NCBI GenBank assembly: GCA_903848465.1
Contig: CAINGK010000065.1
Location: forward strand, 1 to 44,205
Source: an uncultured Verrucomicrobiota bacterium
Lineage (GTDB): Bacteria > Verrucomicrobiota > Verrucomicrobiia > Verrucomicrobiales > Verrucomicrobiaceae
DNA length: 44,205 nt
Direction: 5' to 3'
A program made the position numbers and the translations under genes. Shown here piece by piece: positions 24,328 to 32,392 of the stretch. The first letter of the stretch is position 1; each line of letters starts with the position of its first letter. The notes under the pieces are model-generated. The model was not told the DNA's origin, did no database searches, and worked only from the letters and a program-made list of their open reading frames with translations.

Positions 24328-25638
24328 ATGTCCCACCCTCATCCATCCCACGACACCTCCTCCACGCAGCACCTGCTGAACCGCCGCCAGTTTCTTCGCG
24401 CGGGCTCGGCGGTGCTGGCCCTGCCATTTCTCGAAGCACTCGCGCCGCGACTGGCTCGCGGAGCCGCCGCGCCGCCGCCGAAGCGCATGGTGTGCATCAT
24501 GACGAACACTGGGCTGCTGCCGGAGAACTTCTGGCCGAAACAGACAGGCAAGGCGTTCGAGCCCTCGCGCTATCTCGCGCACCTGGAGCCGGTGCGCGGG
24601 CGCTGCTCGGTGATGAATGGCCTTTCGCACCCGGACAATTCTGGCGGGCATGTGGTGGAGAAGAGCTTCCTCACCGGCGCGCGGTTTCCGTCATCCGCTG
24701 TTTTCAAGAACAGCATCTCCATCGATCAGCTCGCGGCGGAGTCGCTCGGTCATCACACGCGCTTCCCCTTCCTCGCACTCGGCGTGAACGGCCAACACGA
24801 CGGGCTGCTCTCGGTCTCGCGCGATGGTGTGTTCATCCCGCCGGAGCTGAGCCCGGCGAAGGTGTATCAGCGGCTCTTCACCCCGGACACGGCAGCGGAG
24901 AGCGAGCAGCGGATGCGCGAGATCGGCCAGCGCGTGAGCACGCTCGACTTTGTGAATGAAAAGGCGAAGCGGCTCTCGCGCAATCTCGGCGCGGAGGACC
25001 GTGCGCGGCTTGACCAGTATCTTACCTCGGTGCGCGAGCTGGAGCAGCGGCTAGAGCAGGCGCGGGCGTGGCAGCAGCGGGAAAAGCCGCGCGTCAGCGT
25101 GCCCGCGCCGCAGGATATCCAGGATAACACGCAGGACGTGGATCGCGCACGGCTGATGTATGACATGACCCTGCTCGCCCTCCAGAGCGACAGCACGCGC
25201 ATCGTCACACTGTATCTGAATCCGCTGGAGGTCCTCGTGAAGCTGCCCGGGGTGAGCGACCGCACGCACTCGCTCACGCATCACGGCAACGAGCCGGAGA
25301 AGCTGGAACAACTCGCCAAAGTTGAAGAAGCGGGGCTGAAGAATCTCGGCCGCTTCCTCGCGGGGCTCGCTGCGGTGAATGAAGGCGGCAGCAGCCTGCT
25401 GGACGACACAGCGGTTCTCTTTGGCTCAAACATGTCAAATGGCAGCAATCACTCGAACGTGAACCTGCCGATCCTCCTCGCGGGCGGTCGCTTCAAGCAC
25501 GGGCAGCACTTGCAGTGCGACCTGAAGAACAACACACCGTTGTGCAATCTCTTCGTCTCCATGCTTCAGCACCTGGGGCTGGAGCGCGATGCCTTCTCAT
25601 CGAGCACGGGAACTCTCACCGGACTGGAAATAGCATGA
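24328..25638 (+). CDS. Tat-exported DUF1552 protein (unit 2)
   Basis: The product is 436 residues. The twin-arginine signal is NRRQFLRAGSAVLALPFLEA, preceded by 17 residues rich in His and Ser. Segments shared with the protein at 15426 include GLSHPDNSGGHVVEKSFLTG, LALQSDSTRIVTLYLNPLEV, RTHSLTHHGNEPEKLEQLAK, FGSNMSNGSNHSNVNLPILL and SSTGTLTGLEI. In this unit it comes before the cytochrome gene, with its stop overlapping the cytochrome start (ATGA at 25635). In unit 1 the order is reversed, which argues that the two proteins are needed together rather than in a fixed gene order. Confidence 0.9.
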   Translation: MSHPHPSHDTSSTQHLLNRRQFLRAGSAVLALPFLEALAPRLARGAAAPPPKRMVCIMTNTGLLPENFWPKQTGKAFEPSRYLAHLEPVRGRCSVMNGLSHPDNSGGHVVEKSFLTGARFPSSAVFKNSISIDQLAAESLGHHTRFPFLALGVNGQHDGLLSVSRDGVFIPPELSPAKVYQRLFTPDTAAESEQRMREIGQRVSTLDFVNEKAKRLSRNLGAEDRARLDQYLTSVRELEQRLEQARAWQQREKPRVSVPAPQDIQDNTQDVDRARLMYDMTLLALQSDSTRIVTLYLNPLEVLVKLPGVSDRTHSLTHHGNEPEKLEQLAKVEEAGLKNLGRFLAGLAAVNEGGSSLLDDTAVLFGSNMSNGSNHSNVNLPILLAGGRFKHGQHLQCDLKNNTPLCNLFVSMLQHLGLERDAFSSSTGTLTGLEIA

Positions 25639-28349
25639 GACGCGGTGCTCTCTCCCTCATCCTCGCACCGCTGCTCCTCTCGCTACCGGCCACTCTCAAC
25701 GCGGCGGACGCTGAGCTGCGCGGCTATCTCGAAACGCACTGCTTCGACTGCCACGACTCGGCCACGAAGAAAGGCGGGCTCGATCTGGAAGCGCTGCCCG
25801 TGCAGTTCGATGCAGCGGAGCGGTTCGATGTGTGGGCCAAGGCGCACGACCGTATCGCGGCGGGTGAAATGCCGCCGAAGTCGCGCCGCGAGCGTCCTTC
25901 CGAAAAGGAAAACGCCGATGCGCTGAAGCTGCTCGACGATCATCTTCACGACGCCGATGCCGCGCGCATCGCGAAGACTGGGCGGGCGTTGTTTCGCCGC
26001 CTTTCCGCGCAAGAATACGAGAACGCGTTGCGCGACCTGCTGCATCTGCCTGGGCTGCGTATCAAGCATCTGCTGCCGGAGGACGAGCGCCGCCACGGCT
26101 ACAACAAGATTGGTCAGGCGCTCGATCTCTCGAATGTGCATCTGAGTCAGTTCATGGATGCGGCAGACCTCGCGCTCACTGCGGCGATCGCCACGCGCAG
26201 CACGCCGCCGCCGGTCTTGCGCAAGCGTTATGGCGGAACCAGCGGCTCGGAGAATTGGAACTGGGTGGCGAGGGGTGATGCGGTGCTTTTGAAGGATAAA
26301 GCCTTCGATCCGCTGCTGCCTCTGCCCGCGCCCGACGACAACCTCTGGGGCGCACCCGGCGATACCTTGCGAAAACAAAGGAGCACCTCGCTGGGGACCA
26401 AGCTCCGCGACTACGACGGAGCCATCGGCTACTTCACGGGTCCCATCGAGCGCACGTTCAGCCAGACCCTGCAGTTCTCGCCGGTTTACGCCGGGACGTA
26501 TCGCATCCGCACTTCCGCATGGGGCTTCTGGTGGGATCGCGTCAAGGTGGAGCCGCCTCATCGCAACGAGTCCTTCATGCTCTCCGTCTGGCTTCCGTCG
26601 GATGGCCCGCGCTTCATTCATTCGCCCTCGCGTCGGCTGGGCATGTTCGATGTCCCCGCGTTGGAAAGCCGCGTCCACGAATACACCGGCTGGTTTGATG
26701 TGAACGAGGAGCTGCTCTTCGAGATGGGCACGCCGACCGGCTACGAGAAAAACACCGGACGCTGGGCCTCGCAGTCGCCGGGCTCGTGCGCCGTCCATTC
26801 CGGCCCTGGCATCGCGCTCGACTGGTTCGAGGTGGAAGGCCCGATCTTCGAGCAATGGCCGCCGCGGAGTCACACCGCGATCTTTGGCGATCTGCCCATC
26901 CGCCCGCTCGCAAACAATAGCGGTATGATCGCGCCGAAACGCGAGCCGGTGCGGCAGCGCTCACGCAGCGGCGGAACCCGTCCCGGCAACGGCGAACTCA
27001 CCAAGGAGGAGAAAGAAGCGCCGTTGGAGACTGTCTTCACCGCGCATCCGCAGGAGGACGCGACGCGGCTGCTCGCGCAGTTCCTTCCGCGTGCGTTTCG
27101 TCGTGCCGTGCCTGCGGACGAGGTGCAGGGCTACGTGGAAATCGTTACGCGGGAAATGAAGGGCCACGCGTGCTTCGAGGACGCGATGAAGGAAGCGTGC
27201 AAGGCAGCGCTCAGCTCCCCGGACTTCCTTTTCATCGGCGACACCGGTTTGGCGAAGACCAACGCGCCGCGCATCCGACTCAGTGACCGTGCCCTCGCTG
27301 ACCGTCTTGCGCTTTGGTTCTGGAACAGCATCCCCGATGCGGAACTCCTCGCGGTCGCCAACGAAGGCCGCCTGCACCTGCCGGAGAACCTCAAGCAGCA
27401 GACCGACCGCCTCCTTGCCGATCCACGCTCGGATCGCTTCATCGCCGACTTTACTGACCAATGGCTCGACCTGCGTAAGATCGACGCCACGCAGCCCGAC
27501 ACCAAGCTTTACCCCGAAGCTCGCGAGCATCTGAAGCACAGCATGATCGCGGAAACCCGCGCCTACTTGCGTGAGCTGATCACGAAAGACCTCAGCGTCA
27601 CGCATCTCGTGAAGTCCGACTTCGCGATGCTCAATCAAAGCCTCGCGATCCACTACGGCGTGCCGGGCGTCACCGGCTGTGACCTTCGCCGCGTTCCATT
27701 GCCGGAGGACAGTCCGCGAGGCCCCTTTCTCACGCAGGCTGCCGTCTTGAAAGTCACCGCCAACGGCACCACCACCTCGCCGGTCACACGCGGCGCTTGG
27801 ATCAACGAACGCCTCCTCGGCAACCCCATCCCGCCGCCACCCGCAGGCGTGCCCGCGATTGATCCCGATACGCGCGGATCAAAGACCATTCGCGAGCAGT
27901 TGGAAAAGCATCGCTCCGACGCACGTTGCGCTGGTTGCCACGCAAAGATCGATCCACCCGGCTTCGCGCTGGAGAGCTTCGATGTCATCGGTGGCTTCCG
28001 CGACCGCTACCGCTCGGTAAGCCTCGGTAGCGCCACCATCGCGTTCCATTTCGCCTCCGGCTTTGAACCCAAGGTGCGCCTCCATCAGCCCGTCGATGCC
28101 TCAGGCCAGCTCCCAAGCGGCGAGCCCTTCCAAAACCTCGCCGAGTTTCAGGCGCTCGTGTTGCGCAACCCCGACGCCCTCGCCGCAAACATGATCCGCC
28201 AGCTCCTCATGTATGCCACCGGCTCCGAGCCTCACTACTCCGACCGCCGCGAAATCACGCGCATCCTCGAGAAGACGAAGCCGAGGAACTACGGCCTCCA
28301 CTCCCTCATCGACGCCATCGTGCAGAGCGAACTGTTTATCACGAAGTAA
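25635..28349 (+). CDS. Exported DUF1592-family c-type cytochrome (unit 2)
   Basis: The ATG at 25635 overlaps the stop of the DUF1552 gene and gives 904 residues with signal peptide LILAPLLLSLPATLNAA. PSCyt1 contains CFDCH at residues 36-40 and KKGGLDLEAL. DUF1587 is QEYENALRDLLHLPGLRIKH. A larger central region than in the paralogues holds TYRIRTSAWGFWWDRVKVEP. Then come DUF1595, DUF1592 (LADRLALWFWNSIPDAELLA), DUF1588 (GAWINERLLGNPIPPPPAGV, CAGCH at 765-769) and DUF1585 (YATGSEPHYSDRREI). Two heme c sites are expected. Ends unit 2; the next sigma gene starts 120 bases on. Confidence 0.9.
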   Translation: MRRGALSLILAPLLLSLPATLNAADAELRGYLETHCFDCHDSATKKGGLDLEALPVQFDAAERFDVWAKAHDRIAAGEMPPKSRRERPSEKENADALKLLDDHLHDADAARIAKTGRALFRRLSAQEYENALRDLLHLPGLRIKHLLPEDERRHGYNKIGQALDLSNVHLSQFMDAADLALTAAIATRSTPPPVLRKRYGGTSGSENWNWVARGDAVLLKDKAFDPLLPLPAPDDNLWGAPGDTLRKQRSTSLGTKLRDYDGAIGYFTGPIERTFSQTLQFSPVYAGTYRIRTSAWGFWWDRVKVEPPHRNESFMLSVWLPSDGPRFIHSPSRRLGMFDVPALESRVHEYTGWFDVNEELLFEMGTPTGYEKNTGRWASQSPGSCAVHSGPGIALDWFEVEGPIFEQWPPRSHTAIFGDLPIRPLANNSGMIAPKREPVRQRSRSGGTRPGNGELTKEEKEAPLETVFTAHPQEDATRLLAQFLPRAFRRAVPADEVQGYVEIVTREMKGHACFEDAMKEACKAALSSPDFLFIGDTGLAKTNAPRIRLSDRALADRLALWFWNSIPDAELLAVANEGRLHLPENLKQQTDRLLADPRSDRFIADFTDQWLDLRKIDATQPDTKLYPEAREHLKHSMIAETRAYLRELITKDLSVTHLVKSDFAMLNQSLAIHYGVPGVTGCDLRRVPLPEDSPRGPFLTQAAVLKVTANGTTTSPVTRGAWINERLLGNPIPPPPAGVPAIDPDTRGSKTIREQLEKHRSDARCAGCHAKIDPPGFALESFDVIGGFRDRYRSVSLGSATIAFHFASGFEPKVRLHQPVDASGQLPSGEPFQNLAEFQALVLRNPDALAANMIRQLLMYATGSEPHYSDRREITRILEKTKPRNYGLHSLIDAIVQSELFITK

Positions 28350-28469
28350 GACCATCATCATGAAACGCACAGCAGTTTTAGCGCGATAGTCACATAGAGA
28401 GGTAATCTAAATCCGCCGCAGCTTGCATTTTGTTATTCACTCGTTGCCGTGTGGCGACATTACCCATCA

Positions 28470-29021
28470 ATGCCAGCGTCCAGCGACCCACATGAATCAC
28501 GAGGAGAGACCTTCAGCCGACTGCTGATGGCGGAGCGTCGGCGCATTCTGGGGTTCATCCAGGTGCTGGTGCAGGATCGGGCGGCGGCGGAGGATGTGTT
28601 GCAAGATGTCTCGGCGGTGCTGTGGACGAAGTTTGACCAGTTTGAGATCGGCACGGACTTCGCAGCCTGGGCGATGTGTGTGGCACGCCTCACCGTGCTC
28701 AACTGGCGGCGCAAGCAGGCAAGGTTGCCGTTGGCCCTGGGCGACGAAACGCTGCTGCTGCTCGCCGATGAGGCGGTGGCGGCGCTCTCCGTGCCCGACG
28801 ATGAGCGGCGAGAGGCCTTGCAGGAGTGCCTAAGCCGCCTGCCGGAGACTCAACGCCAGCTCCTGAGGGCGCATTACGAGCGCGGCGAAGACGTAGCAGA
28901 CATCGCACAGGAGGCACAGCGCACCGCGAGGTCGATCTACCTGCGCCTGGAAAAGATCCACGCCGCCCTGCTCGACTGCATGACTCACAAGCGCTGGCTG
29001 AACGCGGGAGCAAATCTATGA
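28470..29021 (+). CDS. ECF-family RNA polymerase sigma factor (unit 3)
   Basis: The ATG at 28470 gives 183 residues; a GTG seven codons earlier is possible. Region 2 carries QDRAAAEDVLQDVSAVLWTK and AAWAMCVARLTVLNWRRKQA. Region 4 carries QLLRAHYERGEDVADIAQEA, then QRTARSIYLRLEKIHAALLD. The DRAAAEDVLQDV form of the region 2 motif differs from the LAEDVFQEV of the two other sigma factors. The stop overlaps the anti-sigma start (ATGA at 29018). Confidence 0.9.
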   Translation: MPASSDPHESRGETFSRLLMAERRRILGFIQVLVQDRAAAEDVLQDVSAVLWTKFDQFEIGTDFAAWAMCVARLTVLNWRRKQARLPLALGDETLLLLADEAVAALSVPDDERREALQECLSRLPETQRQLLRAHYERGEDVADIAQEAQRTARSIYLRLEKIHAALLDCMTHKRWLNAGANL

Positions 29022-29959
29022 GCACCGAAACTCAACGCCTTGATGAACTCGCCGCACGCCTGCGGGAGACACCGCTGTCTGCGGATGAACAAGCTGAGCT
29101 GGATGCGCTGCTGTTGCGCTGCCCTGAGGCGCGGCGGCGCTTTGTGGATCACATGCTTTTGCAAAACGATCTGAACGAGGATGCTGCTGCACTGCTCAGC
29201 AGGCCTGTGACTGTCTCAGTCCGCCCGCGGTCGGCAAGTTGGCTCTCCTGGCGTCCGCTCACCGCAGCGGCGCCGGGGATTGTGTTGGGCATGTTCTGCA
29301 CGTCGATGCTCTTCGCTTATGTCGCACCGACGTTCAGGAAGGTGATGACACTGTTGCACGAGAGCTTTGAGTCTGGTCCTGCGCCGTTGGCGACGGGTGT
29401 GCCGATTGAGGCGGGGCAGTGGAGTGGTGATTACTCGGAGGTGGAGGGTGAGCAGCAGGGCGTGAAGTCGGCGACGGGAACACAGATGCTGCGCTTTTTG
29501 AGCGCGGATTACGAGGGGAAGCCGAATCCCGGAGGTTACAGCGAGGATCTTTTCCGGTTGATTGATGTGCGGTCTTATCGGCGCGAGTTCAGTGATGGCG
29601 GGGCGGTGGTGCAGTTGTCGGCGGTGTTCAATGCCGTCGCACTATCAGCGGATGAGAAGGATGAGTGCGACGTGTGCATCTATGCCTTGGATGCGGACAT
29701 GGCGACCAACGGCTCCATGCGCATCGAGAACAAACTCTTCACGGGTTCACTCGCGATGGCTCGCAGCGGCGGCAAGATGTTGGATCGCGATGCCACCACT
29801 TGGCAACGGATGGCTTGTGAACTGCGCCTGCCGACGAACACCGACTTCTTGATGATTCGCCTCGGTATCGTTCGCTCGTCGCACACATCGGGCAGCTTCG
29901 TTGGACACTATGCGGATGATGTGCGCGTGACGATGGCTCGCCGCGCACCGCTGCCATGA
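29018..29959 (+). CDS. Membrane anti-sigma factor with exported beta-sandwich domain (unit 3)
   Basis: The start overlaps the sigma stop and gives 313 residues. N-terminal anti-sigma part: LAARLRETPLSADEQAELDA and EARRRFVDHMLLQNDL. Membrane helix: PLTAAAPGIVLGMFCTSMLF, nearly the same as in unit 2. The exported domain begins FESGPAPLATGVPIEAGQWS and contains TGTQMLRFLSADYEGKPNPG, LFRLIDVR and a closing YADDVRVTMAR. Strong similarity to the unit 2 protein shows a recent common ancestor, while the genes each controls differ (cytochromes in unit 2, polysaccharide enzymes in unit 3). Confidence 0.85.
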   Translation: MSTETQRLDELAARLRETPLSADEQAELDALLLRCPEARRRFVDHMLLQNDLNEDAAALLSRPVTVSVRPRSASWLSWRPLTAAAPGIVLGMFCTSMLFAYVAPTFRKVMTLLHESFESGPAPLATGVPIEAGQWSGDYSEVEGEQQGVKSATGTQMLRFLSADYEGKPNPGGYSEDLFRLIDVRSYRREFSDGGAVVQLSAVFNAVALSADEKDECDVCIYALDADMATNGSMRIENKLFTGSLAMARSGGKMLDRDATTWQRMACELRLPTNTDFLMIRLGIVRSSHTSGSFVGHYADDVRVTMARRAPLP

Positions 29960-29986
29960 GTGGAACCACCCCGACTTTTATCTCCC

Positions 29987-32392
29987 ATGAAATACCTGCT
30001 CGCTCTCGCCTCCCTATTGTTCGCGCCGCTTTCTGCGCTACACGCCACTGACTTCTACATTGCGCCAAGCGGCGACGACGCAAATCCCGGCACCAAGGAA
30101 CTCCCCTTCGCCACTTTGGAACGGGCACGCGATGCCGTGCGGGAGCTGAATGCGGCGAAGAAGTATCCGGCTGAAGGCATCACAGTTTGGCTCCGTGGCG
30201 GGGTGTATCAGCGGGAGCGGTCGTTTGATTTGGATGCGCGTGATGGCGGGCAGGCGAGTGCGCCGGTCGTATATGCGGCGAGTCCGGGCGAGACGGTGCG
30301 GCTGGTGGGTGGGCGAAAGATTCAGGCTTCAGCATTTCATCCGGTGACGGATCGGGTGTTTCTCGACCGCTTGGTGAGTCATGCAGCGCGGCGGCATTTG
30401 TTGCAGGTGGATTTGAAGGCGCTGGGCATTACGGATTATGGCGAGTTGCAGCCGATGCATGCGTTGGATTTCGGATCGCGGACTCATTACTTGCCTGCAC
30501 CGTTGGAACTCTTCATTGATGGCAAAGCGGCGATGCTCGCCCGCTGGCCGAACCGCAACGATCAGATGCCGACTCTGGGTCTGGTCGAGAGCGCGATTCA
30601 GAATATGGAGCACGAAGAGAAAGGTGGGGCTACGCAGTATTCCACGATCACGTTGAAGGATGTGCCCATCAAACCTTGGGGCACGGAAGGGGACGGGGAT
30701 CAGATGGCTTTGTTTCCTCAGCAGGCCATCGCGCACATGAGCGAGTGGGGAGCGCTGGATGATGCGTATGTCGTCGGTGGCCTCATCCGCGCTTATGCAA
30801 ACACGCACCGCAAGATCGCGTCGGTGGATGCAAAGAAAGGCACCGTTACTTTCTCCACTCCGGTAAAGGTCTGGCCGACTTACAAGGACACCGCGAAGTG
30901 GTTCTACTTTTCAAATCTGCCCGAGGAACTCGATGTGCCCGGCGAGTATTACCTGAATCGCAAGAGCGGCGTGCTGACCATCTACCCGCCCGTCGGCTTC
31001 AATGATGAAAGTGAGGTCCTCGTCTCGATGCTCAATGATGTGTTGGTGGCGATGGAAGGCTGCTCGCATGTGCGTCTGCGGGGCCTCACGCTGGAGGCCA
31101 CGCGCACGAGCGGCGTGTATATCGAGCGGGGCGAGGACTGCGTGCTTGAGCGCTGCACCATTCGCAATGCGGGCATCGTCGGCGTGCAGATTGGTTTCGG
31201 GTGGGACGCCGGACTTGCGGGCGAGTGGGAAGCGTTGTCGCCCGTCGGTGCCACTGCGCCGCCGGAGGTGTTGGCGGCTGGACCGGGCAAGCCGTTGCCG
31301 CGCTTGCCGGGTTCGTATCGCCATGTGCTCTGCACCGGCATGGAGCGACTGCCTTTGCAAAATCGGCTCCCCGGCTCGACCGCACTCGACCGTCAAGGCG
31401 GGCGCCACAACGGCCTCGACGGCTGCACGATTTACGACACCGGCATCGGCGGCGTGCTGCTCGGTGGCGGTGATCGCAAGACACTCACGCCAGCGGAAAA
31501 CTTCGTGCGGAACTGCAACATCTACCGCACCGATCGCCGCGTTCACATGTATGCGGAGTCGGTCGTCATGGACGGCTGCGGCAATATCGTCGAAGGCAAT
31601 TACCTCCACGAGAACTACGGTGGCCTGCTCTACTTTCTCGGCAACGATCACCTCATCCAATACAACGAAATCGCACGCGGGCTCACGGCCTCGAAGGACG
31701 GCGGAGTCGTCGAGACGCGGCAGAATCCGAGCATGTTGGGCAACCGGATTCGCTTCAATTACTTCCACGACAACGAACGCGGCAGCCCGGATCACAACGC
31801 GGGCAACTGCACGATCTACCTCGATAACAGCACGCACGGCGTCGAGGTCTTCGGCAACGTCTTTTACCGCAATATCGGACGCACCGTGAAGCCGTGGAGC
31901 TGCGCGCTGCTGGGCATCACCGAGGGCCACGATCATGTCATCGCGAACAATCTCTTCATAGACAACCCAGGCGTGAAGACCAAGGACGGCGCTGATTTTG
32001 AGAAGACGCGGAAGACCTATCTCAGCAATGTCACCATGCTGACCAAGGACGTGGACGTGACCGCGCCGCCTTACTCCACGAGGTATCCCGAGTTCCATGC
32101 GACCTACCTCGGCGTCGCCGTGAACAACGACCCCAAGACGCCGCTCTATAACCGCGTCTTCAACAACGCGCTCATCGGCAACAACGAAGGCGTCGGCCCC
32201 TCGCGTTATCCCGACAGGGACTACCGCCATCATAATGTCGAGATTGATATCGACCCGGGTTTTGTAGACGAGGCTGCTGGTGACTTCACGCTCCGCCGCG
32301 ACTCCCGCGTCTTCCAGGAAATCCCCAGCTTTGAACCGATCCCGTTTGAGAAAATGCAGCGGGCAAAAACTCTTCAACAAATCAAGCAATGA
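29987..32392 (+). CDS. Secreted beta-helix glycoside hydrolase, GH141-like
   Basis: The ATG at 29987 gives 801 residues with a signal peptide of the shared type (LFAPLSALHAT). The mature start FYIAPSGDDANPGTKELPFA with TLERARDAVREL and VWLRGGVYQRERSFDLD is characteristic of right-handed beta-helix proteins of the GH141 and DUF1565 kind. Long runs of helix rungs follow (RNAGIVGVQIGFG, YDTGIGGVLLGGGDR, NYLHENYGGLLYFLGNDHLI, NYFHDNERGSPDHNAGNCTI). GH141 includes enzymes acting on fucose- or xylose-containing polysaccharides. I cannot assign catalytic residues, so the substrate is open. The stop overlaps the next start (ATGA at 32389). Confidence 0.75.
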   Translation: MKYLLALASLLFAPLSALHATDFYIAPSGDDANPGTKELPFATLERARDAVRELNAAKKYPAEGITVWLRGGVYQRERSFDLDARDGGQASAPVVYAASPGETVRLVGGRKIQASAFHPVTDRVFLDRLVSHAARRHLLQVDLKALGITDYGELQPMHALDFGSRTHYLPAPLELFIDGKAAMLARWPNRNDQMPTLGLVESAIQNMEHEEKGGATQYSTITLKDVPIKPWGTEGDGDQMALFPQQAIAHMSEWGALDDAYVVGGLIRAYANTHRKIASVDAKKGTVTFSTPVKVWPTYKDTAKWFYFSNLPEELDVPGEYYLNRKSGVLTIYPPVGFNDESEVLVSMLNDVLVAMEGCSHVRLRGLTLEATRTSGVYIERGEDCVLERCTIRNAGIVGVQIGFGWDAGLAGEWEALSPVGATAPPEVLAAGPGKPLPRLPGSYRHVLCTGMERLPLQNRLPGSTALDRQGGRHNGLDGCTIYDTGIGGVLLGGGDRKTLTPAENFVRNCNIYRTDRRVHMYAESVVMDGCGNIVEGNYLHENYGGLLYFLGNDHLIQYNEIARGLTASKDGGVVETRQNPSMLGNRIRFNYFHDNERGSPDHNAGNCTIYLDNSTHGVEVFGNVFYRNIGRTVKPWSCALLGITEGHDHVIANNLFIDNPGVKTKDGADFEKTRKTYLSNVTMLTKDVDVTAPPYSTRYPEFHATYLGVAVNNDPKTPLYNRVFNNALIGNNEGVGPSRYPDRDYRHHNVEIDIDPGFVDEAAGDFTLRRDSRVFQEIPSFEPIPFEKMQRAKTLQQIKQ

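Noticed and set aside
30911..32389. 492-codon open frame on the minus strand
   Set aside because: It mirrors the GH141-like gene. The plus-strand product has signal peptide, family motifs and operon position, and the minus-strand product has none.
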